From ANME-2 cluster archaeon (GTDB taxonomy: Archaea > Halobacteriota > Methanosarcinia > Methanosarcinales > Methanocomedenaceae), in assembly GCA_022353185.1 (NCBI GenBank), contig JAKRWB010000123.1:1-30359 (forward strand): DNA of 30,359 nt. The letters are read 5' to 3'. This document shows, in pieces, positions 1-7,797 of the stretch; position 1 is the stretch's first letter, and each line of letters opens with the position of its first letter. Position numbers and translations under genes: made by a program. The notes beneath the pieces were generated by a model. That model saw nothing but the letters and a program-made list of their open reading frames with translations, did not search any database and had not been told where the DNA came from.

Positions 1-1228
1 TATCAGGAGTTTTAATATATTTTGTAACTCCATACTTTCTTTTGATATACCCAATCTTTTCATCCCTCATTGATTTTTCGATGATTTTACCCTTTTCAAC
101 TGATACCATAACTTTATTGAGTTCCTCTTCTGCCTTGCTAACTTTTGATAACCGTTCTTTCTTGTTAGTATTCGCAACAGAAGCATTCCATAATACCACA
201 TATTTTCTTTTGCCTCTAATTACAGAAATGGCAACCTCTTCATCCCCTACTTTTGTCCACTCATCTCGTGGTTTCTTAATTTCATTCAAAAGTTTCGTGC
301 CCTTGACTTCTGCTCGAAGTGCCACCAGATAACGCTCTTTCTTCCGTTCCATATATTTTATATTTTCCCAAGAAGCAATACCTCTGTCAACCACCCTTGG
401 AGCATCAAGTCCAAAATCATTTTTCAAACATCTATCAACGGGCTTCAAACTTTTTACATCTGTTCTATTTCCTGGCCATACACGATGTGTAACAAGAATT
501 CCTTTTTGATCCACCACAAAAGCAATCACTATCTGTCGTTTATCAGAAGAATGTCCTCTTGGATGACCAAACTCTGCAAGCACACATTCATGTCCTTCGA
601 AATAAGTTGAGGTAAGATCAATATCAAGCCTTTCACATTCATAACCATAAGCTCTCCTCATGTTTTCATAAAGCTTTGCCTGCATGGGAATTGTGTTCTT
701 TGGTTGGAGATAATCAAGTGCGGTCAAAGCTACATCATAAGTAAATTTATCCTTTGATACCTTTAAGAAAAATTGTAGTGCTGTTCTGGAGAACCAGTCA
801 GGTAATTGATAATAACTGCAAGGATCACAGTTTCTGGCTATTGCCATTATTTCTACGATTTTCCCAAGTTCTGGGCCTCCGCCTTTGGGACTGAAGCGAT
901 TAATCGTGTTTACTAATTCTATTTCTTCACAAACTTTATGCAAAGCCAGTTCTTGTCCATAACTATAGATCTCTTCAATTTCTAAAGTGGAAATCGGTGA
1001 TGGTAACCTGTATCCTCTGGATAATAGAATGGAATGGAATTTCTGGATAAGAGATGGATCGCCCAGTTCTTTAAGCTGTTTCTCAATGTCGATTCGTCTT
1101 GGTTCATCTAAATTTTCAAGATTTCCAATATAAAGTTTTGTTTCCCGTTTAACTTTGTTGATAAGACGCTGTCCATGATAGACTGCATAGTATGTGTGCC
1201 CTCTTTTCTCGATTCCTTGAATAAACAT
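1..1228 (-). mobile_element. IS1634/IS4-type DDE transposase, C-terminus cut off by the window edge
   Basis: An open frame of 409 codons runs from an ATG at 1228 leftward through position 1 without a stop, so the protein is partial. The N-terminus starts MFIQGIEKRGHTYYAVYHG. Around 615-530 the frame encodes LDIDLTSTYFEG followed by FGHPRGHSSDKRQIVIAF, the typical surround of the first catalytic Asp in the IS1634-like branch of DDE transposases. A second Asp lies in VVDRGIAS near 395-370. The third acidic residue would be beyond the edge. It would cut and rejoin the ends of its own insertion sequence. The gene looks intact as far as it can be seen. Repeated motifs just upstream of the start probably belong to the element's left end. 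Family assignment is from motif recognition; the exact IS name is unknown. Confidence 0.85.
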
Positions 1229-1238
1229 AAGTCATATT

Positions 1239-1320
1239 TTGTCTTATCAACATATATATTTTGCTACTAAAATATAGTTTATAGATAATGTATTTTAAAA
1301 AAATATTGTCTTATCAACAT
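1239..1320. repeat. Direct repeat pair upstream of the transposase, probable IS end
   Basis: The 15-mer TTGTCTTATCAACAT occurs at 1239-1253 and again at 1306-1320. The 11-base core also occurs inverted at 1157-1167, inside the first codons of the transposase. Paired terminal and subterminal copies fit transposase binding sites at the left end of the element. The outer copy at 1320 is the likely boundary, but the other end is outside the window, so this is inference. Confidence 0.5.
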
Positions 1321-1397
1321 GAAATATGAAAAAAATAAATGATATGCAGAGGTTGAAAGTTCATTTAGAAAAAAATCAAGAAATTGGAATTGAATAT

Positions 1398-1574
1398 TTA
1401 AAGTACCAAACCTACGTTGTAAATCTTCTTTACCCGATTGAACGCCTCTGTTACATCTTCCTGCCACACAGGCTCATCTACTATAAGCGACTCAAGATAG
1501 TGATTGGAAAACAGATTCCGGTTTTGTAAATAATTGAGTGTTGTTTGTGTCAATTTAGGCCCTTTGAAATTCTT
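1398..1574 (-). pseudogene. 3' remnant of an unidentified protein-coding gene next to the IS
   Basis: Reading the minus strand from 1574 to the TAA at 1398-1400 gives 58 residues of protein-like composition with no ATG, GTG or TTG start and an in-frame TAA just upstream. It contains LTQTTLNYLQNRNLFSNHYL and, further on, DEPVWQEDVTEAFNRVKKIY. The mix of acidic, aromatic and hydrophobic residues is unlike a random AT-rich frame. I take it to be the C-terminus of a larger gene whose 5' part was lost, plausibly during IS-associated rearrangement. The family is not recognised. Some type IIG modification enzymes end in a similar way, but I cannot support that assignment. Confidence 0.5.
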
Positions 1575-1640
1575 TTATATAATTAATAAAACGAGACAAA
1601 ATAAGATTTGTGATTATTTAAAAGCTTGCAACTATTGATG

Positions 1641-2891
1641 TTACACCAGATTCACCATCATAAGTACAGCCACCAGGCATACAGCACCAAAAGCATCAAC
1701 AATACTGGACATCATGGGTATGCTGTGGTTATCAGGGTCCAGCCTGAGCTTGTAAGCTGCAACCGCCACATAATAACCCACAAGATTCACAATAGTAACA
1801 GCAATCAATCCTGCAGCCGTACTGATAAATACAAGAGTCCATACGTCCGATGTAGCAATCCCAATCAACATACTTGCAGCAAAAGCCGATATCCCAACAA
1901 GCGGGAACACTACCAGTGAATACAGGTATATCAGAAGGAAATTGGGTAGTATCTGTTTTCCGGGCAATAAATTTGGTTTGAACATACCTGTGTGAAGCAT
2001 TGAGGACAGCCTGGACGTAAGAATCCCTCCAAGTGCATTATTATCTTCCAGGAACAGTGGCACCATAACAAGCAGGGCAGGCAGCAACAGGAAACCATCC
2101 ATTTTAGAGTTAATTACCAGTCCAGCGATGGTGCTCATAAAACCTGCAATAAGCAGCATAGGGATGCTCTCATACACAATCCGCTTCATAATATCCAGCC
2201 CTGAGCGAACGGTAAGCCAGATAATTGCCAGTACCAGTACACCGAACAGGATGAACACAATATTATGAAGACTAGCCCCATCCCCGCCTATCAATATCAC
2301 GGCAAAGAAGAGGGCGGGCAGGGTGACCATATCACCTGCAGCCGTGATTATGGGCGCACTCATATTGTCAATATTCCAGCCACGGTTATGGCCGGTAACT
2401 GCAACGCCCACGGTAATTAACAGGACGAAGATACTTGAAATAATTCCTCCTATCATTGATATTAATACAAATTCAACCAGACCGATACTGTTTATACCCA
2501 GTATTAATGCCAGCACTCTTGCCATCACACCCAGGGCGAAAGAAATCAGCAAAGTGTTGACCATAGATGCAAAAATGTTCTGGCTAAGTATGCTGCTGGA
2601 CTTTAATGAAGTGGAGAACATACCGGTATGAAGGGCCGTACCTAACCGGGAGCCCATGGCCCCGAAGATGTTTCCCCTCATACCGATGGCAGGGGTGATA
2701 AGTAGTATCAATCCGGGCATGGTTTCAAGCACACCAGTCATCATACCAAGTACAATTCCGGCTCCCATACTCATGAAGCTCATTAATAGAAGACCTGAGA
2801 ACCCTTCTTTAAGGGTAGAGCGGGTGATTTGATATTGCAGGGATAACCAGAATGACATATCCGTGAATGTATCTTCCTCAAAATCTGCCAT
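1641..2891 (-). CDS. MgtE/SLC41-like divalent cation transporter with two membrane domains
   Basis: A 416-residue integral membrane protein with two related halves. Residues 67-90 carry PAIGMRGN and then SRLGTALHTG. Residues 279-302 carry LFLEDNNALGG and then SRLSSMLHTG. Repeated P/G/N signatures of this kind are the hallmark of the MgtE (SLC41-type) pore domain, and the near-terminal DPDNHSIPMMSSIVDAFG (385-402) is also typical. There is no N-terminal CBS sensor, unlike bacterial MgtE, so this is the two-domain archaeal form. The expected role is Mg2+ or other divalent cation transport across the cytoplasmic membrane. It is divergent from a PhoU/TrkA-C protein 67 bp away, which probably supplies the missing regulatory function. 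The ion specificity is inferred from the family. Confidence 0.85.
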   Translation of the reverse strand: MADFEEDTFTDMSFWLSLQYQITRSTLKEGFSGLLLMSFMSMGAGIVLGMMTGVLETMPGLILLITPAIGMRGNIFGAMGSRLGTALHTGMFSTSLKSSSILSQNIFASMVNTLLISFALGVMARVLALILGINSIGLVEFVLISMIGGIISSIFVLLITVGVAVTGHNRGWNIDNMSAPIITAAGDMVTLPALFFAVILIGGDGASLHNIVFILFGVLVLAIIWLTVRSGLDIMKRIVYESIPMLLIAGFMSTIAGLVINSKMDGFLLLPALLVMVPLFLEDNNALGGILTSRLSSMLHTGMFKPNLLPGKQILPNFLLIYLYSLVVFPLVGISAFAASMLIGIATSDVWTLVFISTAAGLIAVTIVNLVGYYVAVAAYKLRLDPDNHSIPMMSSIVDAFGAVCLVAVLMMVNLV

Positions 2892-2958
2892 ATCAATCCC
2901 TCATCGGTGGTTTTATGTATCGTTAACATAAATAGACTACTATTTAGGTAGATTTGTT
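2892..2958. promoter_or_regulatory. Divergent promoter region with a 7-bp palindrome
   Basis: This 67-bp spacer separates the MgtE-like and PhoU/TrkA-C genes. It contains TTTATGT (2912-2918), a 7-base spacer, and ACATAAA (2926-2932), a perfect inverted repeat. Each arm resembles an AT-rich TATA element, so the palindrome could be two overlapping TATA boxes, a regulator's operator, or both. Position suggests joint control of both genes; that is inference. Confidence 0.5.
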
Positions 2959-4161
2959 ATGGTCAAGAAGATTGAACATTGTTCACTAAACATGAAAGAG
3001 CTCCTTGTGGGGATGAAAGATACTTCTGAACTAATGCTTGACCTTGCATATTCTGCTGTTATCTATGACGATGAAGACATAGCAGAAGAAGTACTCCGTC
3101 TGGAAGAAAAAGTGGATACGCTTGAATATCACATGAAGATAACAGCCATGCAGGCTGCCCGCAGCATCGACGATGCTCACCAGTTATCAGGCGTGCTAAA
3201 AGCCGCATCTGCAGCAGAGAATATTGCCAACGCTGCAGGTGATATTGCCAATATCGTGTGGCTTAAGATGGGCATCCCGCCAGAACTCAAAGCAGATATC
3301 CGCGAAGCCGAAGAAACAGTGACAAGGGTAACTATTGAACCAGATAGCCCCATTATCGGTAAGACCCTCGGTGAACTCAAACTTGAAACCGAAACCGGTA
3401 TGGGTGTCATAGCCATACGGCAGGGTTCGTCCTGGATATATGACCCTGAATGGGATACATCTGTTTTGGCAGGGGATATCCTGTTCGCACGAGGTCATGA
3501 TGAAGGACTGCCCCTTTTTACGGAATTGGTCACGGGAAAGCCCTTTGTTAAGCGTGAGTTCAAATCTACCAGGACCATTGGTGACCTGGAGAAAGCTGTG
3601 GATATTGTAATAGAGATGAAGAACAAATCTGAACTCTCGGTCGGTCTGGCATATTCTGCTGTACTGTTCTATAACAAGGAAATCGCAGATGAGGTCAGGA
3701 TACTTGAAGAAGAGATGGACCAGATGAAGCACGACCTCCAGCACTGGGTGCTTGAGAGTGCCAGGCATATGGATGATGTTGACCAATTAAGGGGTTTGTT
3801 ACATCTTGCAAACGCTTCTGAATATATATCTGACGCCGCTTACGAGATTGCAGAGATTGTACTTCGTGGGATAGAACTGCATCCTATCTTCATGATGGCT
3901 GTCCGTGAATCGGATGAGGTCATATCAATGATAAATGTGTATGATTGTTCACCAATTGTTAACAAGACCCTGGGTGAACTTGAACTTTCTACTGAGACCG
4001 GCATGTATATCATGGCGGTTAAACGAGGCAGCCGATGGATATACCGACCCAGTGCAAGGACCATAATAATGGGCGATGACGTACTCATTGCAAGAGGTTC
4101 CCATGAAGGTGAAGCCCATCTACTTGAAATGGCAGCTTGTACGGTAGAGCTTGAAAAATAA
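2959..4161 (+). CDS. Tandem-duplicated PhoU/TrkA-C (RCK-C) regulatory protein
   Basis: A 400-residue soluble protein made of two copies of a PhoU-like helical module followed by a TrkA-C domain. PhoU-like helices occupy about 1-110 and 205-305; each copy contains LAYSAV followed by an acidic LEEK/LEEE helix. TrkA-C copies lie at about 118-198 and 315-395 and are strikingly parallel: SPIIGKTLGEL versus SPIVNKTLGEL, TETGM in both, SSWIY versus SRWIY, and GDILFARG versus GDDVLIARG. TrkA-C domains bind small ligands and gate cation channels or transporters. PhoU helices often bind metals or mediate assembly. There is no membrane segment, so it must act on a partner. The divergent MgtE-like transporter, which lacks its own sensor domain, is the obvious candidate, but no interaction can be read from sequence. 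Confidence 0.85.
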   Translation: MVKKIEHCSLNMKELLVGMKDTSELMLDLAYSAVIYDDEDIAEEVLRLEEKVDTLEYHMKITAMQAARSIDDAHQLSGVLKAASAAENIANAAGDIANIVWLKMGIPPELKADIREAEETVTRVTIEPDSPIIGKTLGELKLETETGMGVIAIRQGSSWIYDPEWDTSVLAGDILFARGHDEGLPLFTELVTGKPFVKREFKSTRTIGDLEKAVDIVIEMKNKSELSVGLAYSAVLFYNKEIADEVRILEEEMDQMKHDLQHWVLESARHMDDVDQLRGLLHLANASEYISDAAYEIAEIVLRGIELHPIFMMAVRESDEVISMINVYDCSPIVNKTLGELELSTETGMYIMAVKRGSRWIYRPSARTIIMGDDVLIARGSHEGEAHLLEMAACTVELEK

Positions 4162-4190
4162 CTGAAGTAGAAACTATCTTTTTAACAATT

Positions 4191-4229
4191 AGAATAGCTA
4201 AAAAAACAACTAAAAGAATAGCTAAAAAT
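4191..4229. repeat. Short 14-base direct repeat between convergent genes
   Basis: AGAATAGCTAAAAA occurs at 4191-4204 and 4216-4229, 25 bases apart. On the minus strand these A-rich runs form the T-rich tail behind the rpl12 terminator hairpin. They may give repeated termination sites for rpl12. They could equally be a simple local duplication. Confidence 0.45.
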
Positions 4230-4260
4230 AAGTAGTGAGGCTGGAACAATCAGTCCAGCC
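4199..4260 (-). terminator. Terminator-like hairpin and T-rich tail after rpl12
   Basis: GGCTGG (4239-4244) and CCAGCC (4255-4260) form a 6-bp GC-rich stem with a 10-base loop. Read in the rpl12 direction it is followed by several T-rich stretches down to about 4199. It lies 27 bases past the rpl12 stop and would close the large ribosomal operon. Confidence 0.6.
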
Positions 4261-4287
4261 CGCAAAGTTTGAAGAATTATGGTACTG

Positions 4288-4599
4288 TTAACCGAACAGT
4301 GCGCCAAGTCCTTCCATTCCGCTCTCTTCTGCCTCTTCAGCTGATTCCTCGGCTGCTGCCTCTTCGACTGCTGCCGGGGCTTCGGCTGAAGCGGCTGGTG
4401 CTGCTGCAGCAGCTGGTGCTGCGAAAGCGGCCTTCTCGATAGCTTCTGTAATGTCAATATCTTCTAACGATGCTGTGAGGGCTTTTACCCTTGCTACATT
4501 CACTTCCACACCTGCAGACTCAAGCACAGCTGTGATTGCGTCTTCCGTGACTTCTTTACCTGCATTGTGCAGTAATAGTGCTGCATAAACATATTCCAT
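4288..4599 (-). CDS. rpl12: Large-subunit ribosomal stalk protein P1 (aL12)
   Basis: A 103-residue acidic protein beginning MEYVYAALLLHNAGKEVTED, the standard archaeal P1 dimerisation domain. An Ala-rich hinge follows at about 60-85, then an acidic stretch and the terminal GLGALFG that contacts translation factors. Several dimers bind the C-terminal spine of P0 (aL10) to form the GTPase-recruiting stalk. The start is supported by an AGGTGAT ribosome binding site a few bases upstream. It is the last gene of the operon, 45 bases after rplP0, and is followed by a hairpin. Length and composition are typical for Methanosarcinales-like archaea. Confidence 0.97.
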   Translation of the reverse strand: MEYVYAALLLHNAGKEVTEDAITAVLESAGVEVNVARVKALTASLEDIDITEAIEKAAFAAPAAAAAPAASAEAPAAVEEAAAEESAEEAEESGMEGLGALFG

Positions 4600-4644
4600 T
4601 TCTTATCACCTTTTATCAATTGTTGACTGTAAGTTATTCAAATT

Positions 4645-5667
4645 CTATCCGAATAGTGCGCCAAGCCCTCCGGCGGCATCCTCTTCGGTTACTTCTTCAG
4701 CAGATTCTTCTTCTGCTTCTTCATCTGTAGGGGCAGATTTTTCTTCGGCTGCCGGCTGGATTGCAGCGGATTTTGCCCCCAGTAGACCTTTCATATCATC
4801 GTCCAGTGCTTCTTCAGACAGTACACTTGCCAGAGCTAACATTTCACTCTGGGCTTTGTACATCAATATATCCATCACACCAGGACTAAATATTACTCCA
4901 TTGACAGACAGGTTCCTTGACTCTGAAACTGCCTTTGCTACCAGGGCCAGTATGGTAGTACTGGTTGGATATGCCGCATTGACAGACAGGTTAAATGCCT
5001 GTTTGGCAGCTGATATGAAGTTTTGTGTATATAATGCCTCATCAATTGCAAGGTCAGAGCCTTCCAATACTGTACCATCCTCGAAAGTTGCCCTCAGGTC
5101 AAGTCCCAGTTCAAGAGGATATATCTCAAGACGGGCAAGCATTGCCGCCAGTTTTTGAGAAACCACGTCTCCTTCTTTTGCAACGACCTTTGTTTCCCTG
5201 ATTACAACTTTTCCACGATCTATGCCGGCAGGTATCCCGGCATTTTGCAGGTCACCGACAATTGGGCCTGGCGGGAATGACGTCGGACCTTTCTCAACCA
5301 CAATATCCTTTGGAGACACCATACCGCCCTTTATTGGTGAAGGTGTCTTGCTTGAATTGAGTAGTTTGAATATTTTAAACGAGTTGGTTTTGGAAAATAT
5401 CAGACCCGTTTCCTGGTCAATATACTTTTCCAGTGATTTGATATCATCAGAAGACTCTTCAATTGCCCTGCGGATCAAGGTGTTCTTACTTACCTTGATG
5501 TACACCGAATCTTTCAGGCTTGAGCGCATCTGCTGGAACTGTTTTGAAGGCAGTCCGTGGATACCAATCAGTCCGACAACAGGATACTCATTAATCTTGG
5601 CCTTGATATCCTCGATCTCGTCCTTCTTCCACTTGGGTATATGTTCGCTGTGGTGTACTTCGTCCAT
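4645..5667 (-). CDS. rplP0: Large-subunit ribosomal stalk protein P0 (aL10)
   Basis: A 340-residue acidic ribosomal P0. The N-terminal part (about 1-105) is the rRNA-binding L10 domain, including VGLIGIHGLPSKQFQQMR and VSKNTLIRRA. The middle holds the archaeal insertion domain with GPIVGDLQNAGIPAG. The C-terminal helical spine that carries P1 dimers is followed by a Glu/Ala-rich hinge and GLGALFG, the same tail as aL12 downstream. The ATG at 5667 lies one base after the rpl1 stop, and its ribosome binding site (AAGGTGAT) is inside the last codons of rpl1, so translation is probably coupled. Confidence 0.97.
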   Translation of the reverse strand: MDEVHHSEHIPKWKKDEIEDIKAKINEYPVVGLIGIHGLPSKQFQQMRSSLKDSVYIKVSKNTLIRRAIEESSDDIKSLEKYIDQETGLIFSKTNSFKIFKLLNSSKTPSPIKGGMVSPKDIVVEKGPTSFPPGPIVGDLQNAGIPAGIDRGKVVIRETKVVAKEGDVVSQKLAAMLARLEIYPLELGLDLRATFEDGTVLEGSDLAIDEALYTQNFISAAKQAFNLSVNAAYPTSTTILALVAKAVSESRNLSVNGVIFSPGVMDILMYKAQSEMLALASVLSEEALDDDMKGLLGAKSAAIQPAAEEKSAPTDEEAEEESAEEVTEEDAAGGLGALFG

Positions 5668-5668
5668 A

Positions 5669-6310
5669 TTACATCACCTTCACTGCGGGTCCCATTGTGG
5701 TCTTGACATAAACAGACTTGATATTCTGTTTACCTTTCACAAGATTGTGTTCAATTCTGTCAATGACCGACTGCACATTTTGGGCAAGTTTTTCAGGGTC
5801 CATGTCCCTGCGTCCAACTGGAAGATGGAACGTGAGCCTGTCCTTGCTGCGTACCCTGATAGAGTTCTTGGCCTTTTTGATGACATCTTCGATATTCTTA
5901 TCAGGTGTCAGTGGTTCCGGCATTTTACCCCTGGGACCGAGAACAGGTCCGAGAGCCTTGGCAATGATAGGCATATAAGCCACATCTGATACAAAGAAAT
6001 CTATATCATTTGCCAGTTCTCGTGCTTTGTTCTTGTTATCCCTAAGACTTTCAATCTCATCAGGGTTTAATATCATTTCTGCGCCGGCTTTGGTTGCTCT
6101 CTGGGCAATGTCACCCTTAGCAAAAACAGCTATCTTTATTGATTTGCCAAGCCCGTTCGGAAGGATGATCTCTTCATCCACACGGTTTACAGGCTGACTC
6201 ATATCAATATTCTTAAGATTAAATGCAATGTCAACGCTTTCAGTGAATTTGCGCTCTGGCGCTGCTTCAAGCGCCTGTTTTACTGCTTGTATTGTCTCAT
6301 CTAACGTCAT
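5669..6310 (-). CDS. rpl1: Large-subunit ribosomal protein L1
   Basis: A 213-residue archaeal L1 starting MTLDETIQAVKQALE. Family signatures include the glycine-rich GPVLGPRGKMPEP turn (about 118-130), followed by the PVGRRDMDPEKLAQNV segment and the C-terminal TTMGPAVKV. L1 binds 23S rRNA at the mobile L1 stalk, which handles the E-site tRNA, and in methanogens it also represses its own mRNA. The start has a GGAGGT ribosome binding site four bases upstream. A 115-bp leader with its own TATA-like element and two hairpins separates it from rpl11, an unusually large gap in this tight cluster that may carry an autoregulatory site. Confidence 0.97.
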   Translation of the reverse strand: MTLDETIQAVKQALEAAPERKFTESVDIAFNLKNIDMSQPVNRVDEEIILPNGLGKSIKIAVFAKGDIAQRATKAGAEMILNPDEIESLRDNKNKARELANDIDFFVSDVAYMPIIAKALGPVLGPRGKMPEPLTPDKNIEDVIKKAKNSIRVRSKDRLTFHLPVGRRDMDPEKLAQNVQSVIDRIEHNLVKGKQNIKSVYVKTTMGPAVKVM

Positions 6311-6425
6311 ACATACCTCCGTAGTATCTGCGACATGCGCAACCGACCTTATGGTCTGCTACAGTTGTGTAGGGAGTTCTTTTTACTGCACGATAAGTAC
6401 TTTAAACTATCGGTCAAATCGCTTA
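6311..6425 (-). promoter_or_regulatory. rpl1 leader with TATA-like element and two small hairpins
   Basis: On the minus strand a GTTTAAAGTAC element (complement of 6397-6407) would start transcription near 6377, giving a leader of about 65 bases. Two adjacent hairpins follow: GACC-ATAA-GGTC (6345-6356) and TGCG-CATGT-CGCA (6329-6341), then the GGAGGT ribosome binding site. L1 autogenous control is established in methanogens; whether these hairpins are the L1 site here is inference. Confidence 0.4.
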
Positions 6426-6905
6426 TTATTCGAGCCTGCCGTCGAAATCCCCGTTCTTTACTGCTCTTTGTGCTTCCCGGGGGTCCATATCTTCCACGGT
6501 AACACCCATTGGCACACAAGAGCCGATAATTTCATTAACTGCAGACTTAAAATCCGTAGCCAGCAAACTATTACGTTTCATCCTGGCCACTTTTGCAGCC
6601 TGTTCAATGGTCAGATTGCCAACAGTTTCAGTTCCGGCATTTCCCGACCCCTTCTCCAGGCCGACTTCCTTCAATATCAGCGCAGATGTGGGAGGCGTCC
6701 CTATCTCAATAGTATAATTCTTTTTACTATCAAAGATAATCTTCACAGGAACCTGCATTCCGTTAAAGTCTGCAGTTTTCTCATTAATGCTATCCACGAT
6801 TTCCTTGATATTTACGCCCATGGGACCAAGGGCCGGGCCCAGTGGAGGACCAGGATTGGCTTTTCCGCCAGGGACTAATGCTTCAACAACTTCACCCATC
6901 TTCAA
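6426..6905 (-). CDS. rpl11: Large-subunit ribosomal protein L11
   Basis: A 159-residue L11. The N-terminal domain shows VPGGKANPGPPLGPALGPMG with the proline pairs that contact the factor-binding site, then VKIIFDSKKNYTIEIGTPPT. The C-terminal rRNA-binding domain ends near GSCVPMGVTVEDMDPREA. It binds the GTPase-associated region of 23S rRNA at the base of the stalk formed by P0 and P1, encoded downstream. The gene lies 37 bases after spt5. Length and motifs are normal. Confidence 0.97.
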   Translation of the reverse strand: MKMGEVVEALVPGGKANPGPPLGPALGPMGVNIKEIVDSINEKTADFNGMQVPVKIIFDSKKNYTIEIGTPPTSALILKEVGLEKGSGNAGTETVGNLTIEQAAKVARMKRNSLLATDFKSAVNEIIGSCVPMGVTVEDMDPREAQRAVKNGDFDGRLE

Positions 6906-6942
6906 TACCTCTAATTATAATTCTAAATATAGGAATATAATC

Positions 6943-7401
6943 CTAATCGTCTTCCTCACGCTTTAGTACCCTCACATTATCACCACGTACCGTGATGGGT
7001 ATGGGTACCATTGCCTCGAACAGTTCAACAGTAATTTCTTCGTGGGTCACATCCACCCGCTTGACCCTGGCCTTCTCCCCCTTAAACGGACCAGAGATAA
7101 GTTCTACAATACTTCCCTGAGTGATGCCGACCACTGCAGTCTTTGGTGTCAGGAAATGTTCCACTTCGGTAAACGTGGATGCTCCTTTAATCAGATTGCG
7201 GGCATGGGGTAGGGTATGTATGACCTGTTCCACCTGTTCAGGTGAAGGGGCCTCAACCAATATGTAACCTTTCAACTCATCAGGTGCAAGAATCGCACGG
7301 ACATCAAGATTCTCTTTCACTGCCATCTTGGCAATAAGACCCGCTACCGAACGCTCCTGGTTGGCCGTGGTTTTTACCACATATATCTCAGTATCTTCCA
7401 T
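6943..7401 (-). CDS. spt5: Transcription elongation factor Spt5 (archaeal NusG)
   Basis: The protein has the NGN domain followed by a C-terminal KOW domain. NGN runs from EIYVVKTTANQERSVAG through the GYILVEAPSPEQVEQVI region. KOW begins at about residue 95 with GSIVELISGPFKGEKARVKRVD. Spt5 pairs with Spt4 on RNA polymerase as a processivity clamp, and its KOW domain couples to the ribosome. I choose the ATG at 7401 (152 residues) because GAGG sits five bases upstream and the product then has the usual archaeal length. A longer frame starts with GTG at 7428, almost touching a G-rich stretch. It lies between secE and rpl11, the common euryarchaeal order. Confidence 0.95.
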   Translation of the reverse strand: MEDTEIYVVKTTANQERSVAGLIAKMAVKENLDVRAILAPDELKGYILVEAPSPEQVEQVIHTLPHARNLIKGASTFTEVEHFLTPKTAVVGITQGSIVELISGPFKGEKARVKRVDVTHEEITVELFEAMVPIPITVRGDNVRVLKREEDD

Positions 7402-7471
7402 TACGTCCTCATTCATGTGACTGCTCACTTCCCCCCATAAGGTATGGTTAATATAATAATCTTTGGTCGGA

Positions 7472-7669
7472 TCATATCAATTTCGGAACTTCGGTCAGGA
7501 AGAAATATATTATGAACCCAATAAACCCAATTATCAGGATACCTGCACCAGATACTTTAGCTATCATCGTAAACTCCTCTCGTGTGGGTTTGCGGGTGAG
7601 TTTCAATATCCGTGTATATTCACTGAGTTTTAACGGAATTGTAGGTGTAGATTTTGTTTCATTTGCCAA
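7472..7669 (-). CDS. secE: Protein translocase subunit SecE (Sec61 gamma)
   Basis: A 65-residue single-span membrane protein. A short cytoplasmic amphipathic helix (about 16-35, with LKLTRKPTREEF) precedes one transmembrane helix (about 41-61) ending TEVPKLI. This is the archaeal SecE/Sec61-gamma plan: the helix clamps the two halves of SecY. The start codon is TTG at 7669, supported by AGGAAGTGA at a suitable distance upstream and by the family's length. Its place before spt5 is conserved in euryarchaea. SecF and SecD, which also serve this translocon, are encoded about 10 kb away in this window. Confidence 0.93.
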   Translation of the reverse strand: MANETKSTPTIPLKLSEYTRILKLTRKPTREEFTMIAKVSGAGILIIGFIGFIIYFFLTEVPKLI

Positions 7670-7746
7670 TTGGTTTCACTTCCTGTTTATAATGGTAAAT
7701 AATCAGTCCTGTAAAGATGAAGTTTGCTCTAATCAAGCTCAGTACT

Positions 7747-7786
7747 AAAAAAACCTTTCGATTGACAGGAAATGGCCTGTCAATCG
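7747..7786 (-). terminator. Strong intrinsic-type terminator between ftsZ and secE
   Basis: CGATTGACAGG (7759-7769) and CCTGTCAATCG (7776-7786) form a perfect 11-bp stem with a 6-base loop. In the ftsZ direction it is followed by AAAGG and a run of seven T. It lies 11 bases past the ftsZ stop, so ftsZ and the secE operon are probably separate transcripts despite their conserved adjacency. Confidence 0.75.
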
Positions 7787-7797
7787 AGATGGTAAGT

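Noticed and set aside
1326..1529. A 67-codon plus-strand frame opposite the gene remnant
   Set aside because: The opposite strand has a more protein-like frame (1398-1574); this one is low complexity and AT-driven.
5222..5989. A 255-codon plus-strand frame
   Set aside because: It lies antisense to rplP0 and rpl1, both certain genes; its composition is that of a shadow frame.
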